A program made the position numbers and the translations under genes. Under the pieces are notes generated by a model. It was not told the origin of the DNA and did not search any database. It was given only the letters and a program-made list of their open reading frames with translations. This document shows, in pieces, positions 25,117-34,079 of a DNA stretch of 64,000 bases (its first letter is position 1; the number at the start of each line of letters is the position of its first letter). The stretch is from the NCBI RefSeq assembly GCF_004027225.2, contig NC_044277.2, positions 85,076,283 to 85,140,282 of the forward strand, written 5' to 3'. This DNA is from Strigops habroptila (lineage: Eukaryota; Chordata; Aves; Psittaciformes; Psittacidae).

Positions 25117-25146
25117 ACTGTAAATACCTTTGTATTTATTTACAGT
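25117..25146. promoter_or_regulatory. Inverted repeat of TGTAAATA motifs downstream of FOXC1
   Basis: ACTGTAAATA (25117-25126) and its exact reverse complement TATTTACAGT (25137-25146) are separated by 10 bases. TGTAAATA is both a forkhead-type DNA core and the Pumilio RNA recognition element. The site lies about 1.9 kb beyond the FOXC1 stop, close to the most distal likely poly(A) signal (25317-25322), so it may be just outside the transcript or inside a longer 3' UTR. Confidence 0.5.
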
Positions 25147-25316
25147 GTAACTCTTAACAATGCAACAGCAATTACCGCTAAGTGTTGCTTTTAGATAAGA
25201 GATACTGATAGGAAACTGTATTATCTTGAAAGCAAACTTTAGGCCTTAAATATCTGTAATCAAATAATCTTCTTCCCAAGTCTGACTGACAAGGCAGGTT
25301 CTTTCAAGTTAATGAA

Positions 25317-25322
25317 TTTATT
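25317..25322 (-). other. Candidate distal FOXC1 poly(A) signal
   Basis: AATAAA on the - strand, about 1.7 kb past the FOXC1 stop, within a stretch of low repeat content. The choice among this and the signals at 26164-26169 and 26442-26447 needs RNA data. Confidence 0.4.
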
Positions 25323-26441
25323 GCATTTTGGTGGTTATTTACAAAGGGGGAAGGTGATCCCCATTGCCCGTAGGTTCTTAACTGCAAATTGTCCAGGAGG
25401 TGAGATTCTTGATCTGACAAGACGTCAGTCTGTGCAGCACTCATCTGCTACCCTGATAATATTTTCCTTTTTTCCCCCGATTTAAGAAAACAGGAGTGAG
25501 GGAATAAGAAGAAACAAAAAAAGGCAAACGAACAAACAAAACTATGTAAGAAAATAAATACTCTCCCACACAACCTCTTTCTAAAATAATTTCATCTCCA
25601 GCAATCAGGGCAGTTCTAACAGACCAGTAATGTCCCTAAAGGACAGGACTAAAGCACAGCTATAAAGGTGTGCGGGTAGACTGTATGAGCAGTTTCCTTT
25701 CCTGAAATAAAATAGTACTTAAAAAAAATCTATTACAGAAGCGGTTTCACGGATGTGACTGCCCGCATGGCTACCGATTCTACGAAGCAGTGATTTATAT
25801 GCTTACATTGTATTTAAGAATATACGTACTACAGAGTATCTGGCATCTACTACACACTGTGGAGTTTAGAAACATATGCAACGCCTATACGTAGCTATAA
25901 ATAAATATGTAATCCTTCTTTATAGACACATATGTAAATCTTATATATAAATACATCTGAAATACACACACAGAGATCGATAACTCGATATATACACAGT
26001 TACACAAGGGCAGGAATCTAGTGCATGTACTTCTACCTCGGAGTTACTGCTTCATCTAGCCTTACACAGGCGTATTATTTTAAAAGCCGTAATGTTGTCA
26101 TACTACTGTGCATGGTCAAATGTTTCCAGGTCTTGCCCATTAATTGCTAAGAAAACGTGTTTGTTTATTTGCCAACTCAGAGCTGCCATGGGAAAGTCTT
26201 TTTTTCCTAGCGGATAAGGCAAGCTGACTAAGTGGAACATATTGCAGAAGAGACCGAAAAGGGATTTTTCGACCTGGCAGTTCCTAAATGGTCTTTGGAA
26301 TTTGTGCGGAGGGGAACGAGCTGTTCCAGCGACAAAGTTAGTTATGAAATCCCTTTTCCGTCTCTTTCTGTCTCTGCCTCTCTCTAAATGAAATTATTAA
26401 AATATACAGACGTGTAAAGGATCATTCCAACTGAATGGTAA

Positions 26442-26447
26442 TTTATT
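26442..26447 (-). other. Candidate proximal FOXC1 poly(A) signal
   Basis: AATAAA on the - strand about 575 bases after the stop codon, in AT-rich sequence. It may yield a short-UTR isoform. Confidence 0.35.
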
Positions 26448-26899
26448 AATAAACAAACAATGCAATACCTTCAGAATATTTTCAACAAAAAAAAAATATT
26501 GATAGAATAAGATTAATACAGTTTCCCTTTTTATATATAGTGAAAAAAAAAAATCAGCGTTTCAGTCAATTTTAACGTCACTTTTCAGGGAAGGGGGAAA
26601 CACTTTCTGGCGTTTGGTCCGCAACATCCAACTACAAATTAAAAATAAATTACTATGTCGCAATTTACATTTTAAAACAAGTCCTTGTAGAAGAGGAAGA
26701 AAGGGGGGGGTGGAAAGAAGCTGGTACTCTACGCTGGACATTTCGCCCCCTTTTAAACACGGGGCATAGCAATACCTTAATAGATGGGGAAGGGGAAGGG
26801 GGCGGCAAAAAAGTACTTCTCAAAGCAATTAAAAAAAACAAAACTTACGTGTTATTGGAGTAACACTGTCCTTTAACAAACCAAGACATGCTTTGGGGC

Positions 26900-28960
26900 T
26901 GTCTCTGTACAAAAGCTTTTCGCGTGCGCCCGCTTCCCTCTGCGGGCGCGGCGGGGACCGGTGGCGCGGTGCTGCGCGGTGCTGCGCGCTGTCCACACGG
27001 TCTCCCTGCGGCGGGGCCCGCTCAGAACTTGCCACAGTCGTAGACGAAGGCCCCGGAGGTGCGGTAGAGCGGCTGGCTGCCGGGGAAAGCCATCTGACAG
27101 CTGCCGCCGCCCCCTGCCCCGCCGCCGCCGCCCCCCGCCCCGCCGCCACCGCCACCGCCGCCGCCGCCACCCGGCGAGGCGCTGAGGCCCAGCCGCGGCG
27201 CCTCGAAGACCTCCCGCGGGGCGGCGGCGAAGCCCTGCTGCGGCCCCGCGTAGCCCGCCGCGCCCGCCAGCGGGCCCAGCTCCCCCGCCGCCGCCGCCGC
27301 CGCCGCCGCTGCCGCCGCCGCCTGGTTGAGGTACCAGGAGGCCAGGCGGCCCTGGTGCGGGTGCGGGTGGTGCCCCTCCTGGTGGCCGCCCGCCGCGCCG
27401 CCCAGCCCGCCGTGCCCCAGCGCCCCGCCACCGCCGCCGCCGCCCCCCGTCCCGCCGCCGCCGCCCGCGGGCATGGCGTAGTCGGGCAGCGGGTCCTCGG
27501 CGGGGCTGGCGGCGGCGGCGGGCAGGTGGCCGGGTCGGTCGGCGGCGCCCGCCGCCGCGTAGAGACTCATGGCCTGCATGTTGCAGTGGTAGGTGCCGGC
27601 GGCGGCGCCGGCGGCCGCCTGGCCGCACGGCGAGCCGTAGACTGAGCTGTGGCCCGGCGAGTAGCCGCCGAGAGAGAGGGCGGGCGGGATGCCGCTGCGC
27701 GGGGCGGCGGCGGCAGGAGCCAAGAGGCCGGCGCCCAGCTCGGAGGCGGCCTGCGGCGAGCCCCGCAGCGAGGTCATGATGTTGTCCACGCTGAAGCCCG
27801 GGCCGTGGTGGTGGGGCGGCGGAGGCGGAGGCGGCGGCGGCGGCGGCGGCTCGGGGGCCTCCAGGCTGAGGGAGCGGCTAGAAGGGAGGGTGCTGCGAGG
27901 GCTGCCGCCGCTGGACAGGCTGCTGCTGCTGTCGGGGCTCTCGATCTTGGGCACGGCGCCGAGCGGCGGCGCGGCGCCGGGGGGGGACACGGCCTGCGGC
28001 GGCGAGGCCGTACCGTTCTCCGTCTTGATGTCCTGGATGCGGACGGGCGGCGGCGGCGGCGCGGCGCTGCCCCCGGCGGGGCCGCCCTCGGGCTCGGCGG
28101 CGGCGGCGGGTGGCGGCGGGCGCGGCGGGGCATGGTCCTTGAGGTGCAAGCGGTCCTTCTCCTCCTTGTCCTTGACGGCGTCCTTCTTCTTGAAACGGCG
28201 GCGGCGGCGGAGGAAGCTGCCGTTCTCGAACATGTTGTAGGAGTCGGGGTCGAGGGTCCAGTAGCTGCCCTTGCCGGGCTTCTTGTCGTCGCGGGGCACC
28301 TTGACGAAGCACTCATTGAGGGAGAGGTTGTGGCGGATGCTGTTCTGCCAGCCCTGCTTGTTGTCCCGGTAGAAAGGGAACCGCTCCATGATGAACTGGT
28401 AGATCCCGTTCAAGGTGATCTTCTTATCGGGTGCGTTCTGGATGGCCATGGTGATGAGGGCGATGTAGCTGTAGGGCGGCTTCACCATATCCTTGGGCTG
28501 CGGCGGAGGCGTGTAGGGCCCGTAGGCGCGGGCCATGCCGGCCGGGTACTGCTCGTGGGCCGGGTGGGAGTACATGCTCATCGGGGCCGGCATGGCCGTG
28601 TAGCCCCCGCCGGCCGCCGCCGCGGCGGCGCGGTAGTAGCTCTGCTCTCCGCCGAGGTACGGCACCACTCCCAGGGAGTTGGGACTGGACACGGAGTAGC
28701 GAGCCTGCATGTCCTCCCGTCAGTTTTCCCCCACCCTCCCCGCCGGACCAAACAGCGCGTCCCTTCCCCCTCCACCCCTCCGCCGCTCCGCGGACCGAGC
28801 TGGACCGGGCGGCCGGGCAACCCCCACCCCCCCACCCCCCCGGCGGAGTGCGGAAAAAGGGAGGAAGAATAACGACGGCAGCGCCGAAAGTCTCCTCTTC
28901 TTCGCCCGGGAAAGCCCACCGGCAAGCTCCCGGACTCCGCGTGGAGGGGGGAAAAAAGTC
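26900..28960. promoter_or_regulatory. CpG island covering the FOXC1 exon
   Basis: The whole coding exon and the first part of the 5' UTR are extremely GC-rich, with dense CG dinucleotides. Part of this comes from GCG/GGC codons for Ala and Gly runs, but the density continues outside them. Such gene-body islands are typical of Polycomb-regulated developmental genes (known for the family; not shown here). Confidence 0.8.
27022..28710 (-). CDS. FOXC1: Forkhead box protein C1, complete single-exon gene
   Basis: A 562-residue forkhead transcription factor (human about 553). The start [20 protein letters not shown] and the end [14 protein letters not shown] are diagnostic of FOXC1 (human ends DCSKF). 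It binds DNA in the nucleus and controls eye anterior segment, skull, kidney and vascular development. Residues 1-50 are the N-terminal activation region, with Ala 28-33. The forkhead domain is about 73-172 (KPPYSYIAL from 77; recognition helix near 117-131 with [12 protein letters not shown]126 matches human R127, a site of Axenfeld-Rieger mutations). A basic RRRRRFKKK tail at 168-176 is the nuclear signal. SUMO-type sites are IKTE 228-231 and PKIE 254-257. Pro x12 lies at 288-299, the [10 protein letters not shown] motif at 306-315, Ala x12 at 464-475, and glycine tracts near 416-429 and 514-536. The Gly tract at 514-536 sits within the C-terminal activation domain and appears absent from human. 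No introns, frameshifts or missing key residues. The ATG has G at -3. Confidence 0.98.
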   Translation of the reverse strand: MQARYSVSSPNSLGVVPYLGGEQSYYRAAAAAAGGGYTAMPAPMSMYSHPAHEQYPAGMARAYGPYTPPPQPKDMVKPPYSYIALITMAIQNAPDKKITLNGIYQFIMERFPFYRDNKQGWQNSIRHNLSLNECFVKVPRDDKKPGKGSYWTLDPDSYNMFENGSFLRRRRRFKKKDAVKDKEEKDRLHLKDHAPPRPPPPAAAAEPEGGPAGGSAAPPPPPVRIQDIKTENGTASPPQAVSPPGAAPPLGAVPKIESPDSSSSLSSGGSPRSTLPSSRSLSLEAPEPPPPPPPPPPPPHHHGPGFSVDNIMTSLRGSPQAASELGAGLLAPAAAAPRSGIPPALSLGGYSPGHSSVYGSPCGQAAAGAAAGTYHCNMQAMSLYAAAGAADRPGHLPAAAASPAEDPLPDYAMPAGGGGGTGGGGGGGGALGHGGLGGAAGGHQEGHHPHPHQGRLASWYLNQAAAAAAAAAAAAGELGPLAGAAGYAGPQQGFAAAPREVFEAPRLGLSASPGGGGGGGGGGGAGGGGGGAGGGGSCQMAFPGSQPLYRTSGAFVYDCGKF

Positions 28961-29000
28961 AAAAAAGGGGGGAAAAAAAAGGAGGGAGGAGGAAAGGGAA
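28936..29000. repeat. G/A-rich low-complexity tract in the FOXC1 leader
   Basis: Repeated GGGGGGAAAAAA-type units on +, i.e. C/T-rich on the FOXC1 strand. Such a tract near the 5' UTR could influence transcription or translation; no proof here. Confidence 0.75.
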
Positions 29001-29302
29001 CAAAAAATGCTTTTTAAAAGAAATCGGGTAAAAAAAAAAAAGTAATCGCAGCGAAGAAAGCAACTTCCAAACGCAGAAAGAGTATTAAGAAAATAAAACC
29101 TTTGCAAAGAGGCTCCCACGCTCCCAGTTCCTTGTTCCACGGGGATCTGCAACAAGTTGTCTGCAAAGGAGGGACAAAAGTAGAGGGATGTGTTTTGTTG
29201 GCTTTTTTTAAGCGAGCAGAAGAAGAAAAAAATCCACCTTCCCGGTCTCCCAGTGCAAAGTCTCCCTCTCTCTCTCCCTCTCGCTTTTTTTCAGTCTCTT
29301 TT

Positions 29303-29356
29303 TCAGTCGCAGGCTGCTTTGGGAAGCATCGGAAAAACTCCTGAACTTTTGAGCAT
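29303..29356 (-). other. Possible 17-codon upstream ORF before FOXC1
   Basis: On the - strand an ATG at 29354-29356 opens a 17-codon frame ending in TGA at 29303-29305, with a second in-frame ATG at 29327-29329. These are the only two ATGs I find on this strand between 29356 and the FOXC1 start. It matters only if transcription begins upstream of 29356, which is unproven. Confidence 0.3.
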
Positions 29357-29387
29357 CCGTCACCACGGCGAGAACTTTTTTACGCAC

Positions 29388-29497
29388 TTACAGTTTTCTC
29401 CTTTTTTTTTTTCCCTCCCTCTCCTCTCTCGGTCTCCTTTTTTTTATTTTTTCTTTTTTTTTTTTCCTCCTTTTTTTTTTTTCTTTTCCTCCTTTTG
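29388..29497. repeat. Polypyrimidine tract (+ strand) beside the FOXC1 promoter core
   Basis: About 110 bases, almost entirely C and T on +, with long T runs. It immediately precedes the GC box. On the FOXC1 strand it is a purine tract that could lie just around the transcription start. Confidence 0.85.
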
Positions 29498-29507
29498 CAG
29501 GCGGCTC

Positions 29508-29540
29508 AGCTCCGCCCCGCCGAGCCGGGCGGCCAATGAG
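29508..29540 (-). promoter_or_regulatory. Promoter core: GC box and CCAAT box
   Basis: The + strand holds CTCCGCCCCGCC (Sp1-type GC box, about 29510-29521) and GGCCAATGAG (CCAAT at 29533-29537). Read toward FOXC1 on the - strand this is ATTGG followed by GGCGGGGCGGAG, a common arrangement of CpG-island promoters. It lies about 800 bases upstream of the FOXC1 ATG. The CCAAT is in forward orientation on +, so the core could also drive divergent transcription to the right. Confidence 0.5.
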
Positions 29541-29564
29541 GGCCGGGAGACACCCGGGGCTCTG

Positions 29565-29641
29565 AATGAGGAGGGAAAAAAAGAGGAGCGAGCGAGAAAA
29601 AAATAAAAAGGAGAGTAAAAAAGAAGGAGGGGGAAAAAAAA
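29565..29641. repeat. Polypurine tract (+ strand) beside the FOXC1 promoter core
   Basis: About 77 bases of mainly G and A on +, on the far side of the CCAAT box from the polypyrimidine tract, with [23 protein letters not shown] units. Confidence 0.85.
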
Positions 29642-29890
29642 TTCCCCGCCGCAGCCCTGGGAGTTGCAGCTCTTCGGGGACCGGCCACACACGCTCGCCG
29701 GCACACGCGGGTGCCTAGAGCGGAGGGTGCCCGCGTATTGTGCGCGCCGACCCGCGCAAGTCCTACAGCCCCGTGCCCGCCCGCCCGCCCACCCGTGTCC
29801 TTACGCGCGCGGTCACCCTCGCACACGCGTCCCGGACACACGCACGACGTGTATGCCTGCACCAATGTGTGCGTATCTATCTGTATCTAC

Positions 29891-29940
29891 GTGCATATAT
29901 ATATATACACACACACACGCAAGTATGTGTATGTATATGC
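29891..29940. repeat. Mixed (TA)n/(CA)n dinucleotide repeat
   Basis: ATATATATATATACACACAC continuing to CGCAAGTATGTGTATGTATA; alternating purine-pyrimidine throughout. Confidence 0.85.
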
Positions 29941-30178
29941 TCCCCCCGAGCTCTTCCCACCCACGCGCCCACCCCGCGCTCTGCCACGCGTGTTTCTCGA
30001 GCACTTTTTACTTATTATTGTTCTCTTTTGCCACCCTCGTTGGCCGGTTTTCTCCGGCCGTGCTTTCGCCGTTCTTCCCCTCCCTTCCCCTTCCCTCCCC
30101 TCCCGGCTGCCGCCGGTGTCCGCGGGCAGGCTCCACGCCGATGTGCCGGCTCGGTCCTCGCCTTCCCGGACCGGGGAA

Positions 30179-30212
30179 TATGTGTGGGTATGTGTGTGTG
30201 TGTGCGTGCGTG
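30179..30212. repeat. (TG)n microsatellite with CG interruptions
   Basis: TATGTGTGGGTATGTGTGTG followed by TGTGTGCGTGCGTGCG; alternating purine-pyrimidine, Z-DNA-prone. Confidence 0.88.
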
Positions 30213-31323
30213 CGGGGTGGGATGCCCCTGCCCCAGCAACACCACCCTGCCTGCAGCCAGCTGCCTGCCTGCGCAAACGCCTCTGAAGAGATTGCATTCC
30301 TCCGGTTGACAAGGTTTTGACGAGTCCTCCAAAGCTCCTTTTTATTAATAAGCCACAGCGACGGCTTCCTCCCCCCCACCCCCGCTCCTGCAAACCGGGC
30401 GGCCGCTGCTCCTGCTGTTTGTCAGCGCGGGCGCGGTTCTTTGCGCGGGGTCTTTAGCTCGCTCCTTCAGGTAATATCTACAGACCTGGTGGAATGTGAT
30501 ACGGAAAAGCGGGTCCCTGCTTTATTAATGTATTTATTGATTTGAGATGGAGAGGGCATACTTCTATTCTTAATCTGCTTCACAGTGGACTCCGTAGTGT
30601 GTCAGGTGTGTCAAAAGAAAAAAACAAACAAAAAAACAAAAAAAACCAGAAAAACGGGAAAAAAAAAGTATAATAAAATAAATGTTTCTTAAACTGGTTC
30701 TGCTATGAAGAATTGATTTGCGTTGCTGTTGCCTTTATCTAAACATCTGGAAGCATATTTGGGCTCTAATGAGAATAACGCTTTAACGGGAGCTCAAAGG
30801 TAGCAAAAAGTGAGGGTTTGGTTATTTATTTTAAAATTTCTCCTTCAAATTTGCTGTTATATTTTAAGAAAGAAGGTGTTTTGGGGTTTTTTTTTCATAC
30901 TTTAAACACGGGGGGATTGGGATATACATTTGCACAGCAGTGTATTTGACCAATACTTCAGATACCCGAAATACAACCCAGTGTTCCTCATTCACCTCGT
31001 AGCCGATACCTCTGAAACTCCATCAGCGTTAATAACATCCCCGTTGAAAGAAACACGCTGAAATCTATTTTAAGGGATGGAATTTGTACGGGAAAGAGGT
31101 GTGTGTGTTTGTGAGACGAATTGCCCACCCTGATCTTGTGACACTACCGATACGTCAAAAGACCCTTTTGGCTTCACTGATTTCAAACCCCCTTTCCACA
31201 CTTTTTACTGTGATCGATGGCTTTGGGGATCGTGTCTCTGGAACGCGTTAAAGGCGCATCTTTTGCTTGATGGTATTTTAGCGGGTATGGCTTTTCCTCT
31301 GCAACACCAAGGCGTGAGTTATT

Positions 31324-31359
31324 AAAAAAAAAAAAAAAAAAAAAAAAAAGAAAAAAAAA
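31324..31359. repeat. Poly(A) tract of about 36 bases
   Basis: Almost pure A with a single G. No retroelement 3' end is seen on its left, so it is recorded as a simple repeat. Length is likely variable or error-prone. Confidence 0.9.
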
Positions 31360-32089
31360 GTATTTTAAATGAGATGCGAGTAATGCGAAGAAGGTAATTT
31401 ATATAGCCTAATATCTGCTCCTTTTCATATCCAAACATAACTGGTCTCTTTTTGGTAATAAATGTCAGTCCTTTAATGGTGAATACATTATCCCGTTTAG
31501 CCCGTTGTATTTCATCGTCTGGAATCTTTCACCTGCTCCTGCCTAATTACACGTTTTTCCCTTTCCTCCCACCACAGCAGAATTAATCAATGTGCAAGCA
31601 CTGGACTAGATGTCAATTCCAACACTTTATATTTTCAAAAACCTCTTTCTTGCTTTGCTGAAAAGAAGGGAGGAAAATGTAAAAGAAAGAGAGCATTTTA
31701 GCACGTTTCCATGTAGCCCAGGTCATCCGGTTTTCCCACGGTGTTACCTGCCGTTAAAACCAGTTCCCGTGGGCTGCCCGCTCGCTCTGGGACCCGGAGC
31801 CTTTACCGACTTTTTCATTTCATCTGGACAACAGCGAAGCTGTTTCTCGGGCAGAGGCTGGAGTCACGCCGACAAGTTTCAGCACAAAGAAGGGGGAGGA
31901 AGGGGGGCATTAATCCGCTGTGTTCTGCATCTAATATATTTTGTAATAGCCACTCTGATGCTGTAATTGCGAACTGACGCAACTAACGTGTGTTGAGTTA
32001 CATACCTCAAACTAGCAGGACCCTGGTTTCTCTCGTCGAGGCACAAAAGTCACCATTGTGAAGGTTCACAGAGTGATCTGGGGTTTGTG

Positions 32090-32620
32090 TGTGTGCGTGG
32101 TGGTGGGAAACAACGGGTTCGGGGGGGCGGGAAGATCAAGTTTTCCCCCTCGGTGTGTTTGGATACCACCCAGAAAGGGCCCTCGGCGCTGGGATGTCAC
32201 CCGCCCGGTGGCCCGACGGAGCCGCCGTTTCCCGGCTCCCGCCTTTGCCCCATTACTGAGCCCGGCCTCCGAAGGGGAGAGCCGCCTTGGGCTGCCCGGC
32301 TTGTGTCTGTCACCGGAACGGAGAAGGACGGTGGCAGCCGTGGCCACCGTTCCCCCCACCTCTCCCCTGCGGACCCCCGGGCAGCGGGCACGGCCCGAGG
32401 CCGGGCGAGGGGCGCCGGCGGCGGGGTGGGAGCCTCGGCGGCAGCGCCGGGCCAGGGGAGCCGCGCTTTCCTTGAAACCCTCCGAGGCTTCGCGTGTGTG
32501 GTCATTTGCAACCTTATTTACGGAGATGTCAGAAAGAAAGATGACATCGAAGCGGTAGGCGGAGGGGCTACCATTTGACCTGGGCAAAGCCCAGGTGGAC
32601 CCATACAATTCGCTGCGGGT
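32090..32620. promoter_or_regulatory. CpG island about 3.5 kb upstream of FOXC1
   Basis: An isolated block of high GC and many CG dinucleotides with AT-rich borders. No coding gene recognised; ORFs overlap in several frames. Confidence 0.65.
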
Positions 32621-33059
32621 TGTCCTCTTCTCTCAAAGACCTGGAGGTGAACTGCTTTCCAGCCCCGGGCTGTTTATGTTTAGACGTAGTCAGAGCTTCG
32701 CTTCTTTCCCTCTCTTTGGCTCCAGCATCACAGCAGTATCCCTGTAACTCTGAAACCAGCCACCCAGCCCGGCTCTTTGCATCTCAGGATGCAGCTTTCC
32801 ATGTTCCTTAAACAGCGGGCGACACCGCAGGAGAAAACCGCTGACATCCTTTCGGGGGGCAGGGAGGGAAGTGCTCGCATCAAATCTGTGCTTCGCTGGT
32901 AGAAAAACCTATTGTGCCGAAAGTCTCCTCTCTGTTTACAGCCGCTGGACATAGGTGACAGCCCTCCCTCCTTCCCTGTCTCCCTCCCGTCCTCTCAGCC
33001 AGCACCTCTGCCATCGCAGCCTGTACAATTAAGCCGAGCTCTAAATGCAAGGTCTGTTT

Positions 33060-33420
33060 GCGTGGCAATCGGTTAAGCCAACAGGCGTGATTGTTATTTC
33101 ATTAACGTGGGTTAACAATTCCATAAATAAGCCGAGGTAGTTTTCCAATCCAGGGCGTCTTTTGTCTTAAGACACAAATAATACGAAAATGAGCGCTCCA
33201 TTCCCTCTGGCATCTTTTAGGCTGTCGGTCTTGAACGAGAATTAAATTATCCTTTGCAGTAAATGCGGCAGAGGTCACCGGCTTCATCTAACTCGCAAGA
33301 AAAATACCTTAATTTCATGTTCGGTGTCTAAAAGTGAATTTTGCATTTCATTTACAAGGGAGAACCGAGACCATAAAGAGGTCGGAGCCCGCGCGTTTCG
33401 TCTTCCATGATAATTACCGC
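33060..33420. promoter_or_regulatory. Candidate conserved non-coding element upstream of FOXC1
   Basis: Non-repetitive, mid-GC sequence with GTGATTGTTATTTCATTAAC (SOX- and homeodomain-like), GGGTTAACAATTCC, GAATTAAATTATCC and CTTAATTTCATG. It lies between two CpG islands, 4.4 kb from the FOXC1 start. Confidence 0.35.
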
Positions 33421-33711
33421 GGTCGTACCTACGGTTCGTCTCCGTGACACAGGTTGCGTCCCAGAGATGTCTCGGCACTACGATTCAAAACAAAAAATCA
33501 GGCTGTGGGAAACTATTTGTGTTGTTTCTGCTGTTCAGGTAGACTACTATCATACACACATACACACAGAAAAAAACCCGCAAGCCCGTAAGAAACCTTT
33601 AATTTGGCAGATCCTCTAGCTTTGGCATCTCACAGTAGAATACTAACATCTGGGGGGCTGGGGGTGTTAAAAACTCACTCCTAAACCGACAAGAAGATAG
33701 CCAGACATGGA

Positions 33712-33737
33712 TTTTTTTTTTTTTTTTTTTTTTATTT
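33712..33737. repeat. Poly(T) tract
   Basis: About 22 T followed by ATTTTA in AT/GC-mixed intergenic sequence. Confidence 0.9.
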
Positions 33738-34079
33738 TACTTTCCAAGGTCCCTTGTCCCTTTTGTGTTCCTTTTCCTCCCTGATTTCCTTCCTTTCTCT
33801 GGGAGGGGCAGCGAGGGCGGAGGGGGGCTGAATCCATTGGATTCTCTGGATTCATATAAATGAAAACACACACGGAGCAACGAAGCTGGGAGCATGAACC
33901 TTTGCAGCCCTGTCCTGCTCCATCTCCACCTCTTGCCTTAGAAGACGGGAGGAGAGAGAGAGACTTATTTGTATAAAGGGTTTATTTACATTAGAATGAA
34001 GCGACAGTTCCTAGTCTGGGAAGTGATAAGTACTTGGCAAGTCATTAGGTAGCAGATAGAGATCAGCCCCTGGATACAT

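Larger units (their letters stand above)
16131..25300. other. Convergent intergenic region between GMDS and FOXC1, no gene seen
   Basis: About 9 kb separate the 3' ends of the two convergent genes. The region alternates between very CpG-rich blocks (listed separately) and AT-rich blocks. Long open frames occur in both strands of the GC-rich parts, for example around 18154-18930, but they overlap each other in several frames, have strongly biased R/P/G/A composition, and include poly(A) tracts read as lysine. I therefore regard them as spurious. No splice-supported or homologous coding gene is recognised. An unannotated lncRNA is possible but nothing here proves one. Confidence 0.6.
25300..27021 (-). 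other. FOXC1: Probable FOXC1 3' UTR
   Basis: Downstream of the FOXC1 stop on the - strand the sequence becomes AT-rich and non-coding. AATAAA on the - strand (TTTATT on +) occurs at 26442-26447, 26164-26169 and 25317-25322, which would give UTRs of roughly 0.6, 0.9 and 1.7 kb. The human FOXC1 3' UTR is about 1.5 kb from memory, so the most distal of these is plausible. The UTR is rich in TATA/TTTAT-type stretches that could act as AU-rich instability elements. That is an inference; the end point is not proven. Confidence 0.55.
28711..29500 (-). other. FOXC1: FOXC1 5' UTR / proximal promoter region
   Basis: Upstream of the FOXC1 ATG the - strand is GC-rich for about 250 bases, then purine/pyrimidine-biased. 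Between the ATG and position 29326 I find no other ATG on the - strand, which fits a leader under selection against upstream starts, although base composition also lowers the chance. The transcription start cannot be fixed from sequence; it is probably between about 29.0 and 29.5 kb, downstream of the GC box and CCAAT core. I see no strong TATA box. Confidence 0.5.
29500..30440. promoter_or_regulatory. CpG island upstream of FOXC1
   Basis: CpG-rich sequence starting at the GC/CCAAT core and running about 0.9 kb upstream of FOXC1. It contains dinucleotide repeats near 29890-29940 and 30180-30212. It probably holds the far promoter and possibly a divergent start site. Confidence 0.65.

Noticed and set aside
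26893..27645. 250-codon frame opposite the FOXC1 3' half, and overlapping - strand frames
   Set aside because: Same cause: shadows of alanine- and glycine-coding DNA.
27649..28872. 407-codon frame on the strand opposite FOXC1
   Set aside because: It is the complement of GC-rich FOXC1 codons, which contain few stop-forming triplets in any frame; composition is R/G/V biased and there is no homology.
31324..31359. Poly(A) as sign of a processed pseudogene or SINE insertion
   Set aside because: No gene-like sequence, element body or target duplication seen next to it; recorded as simple repeat.
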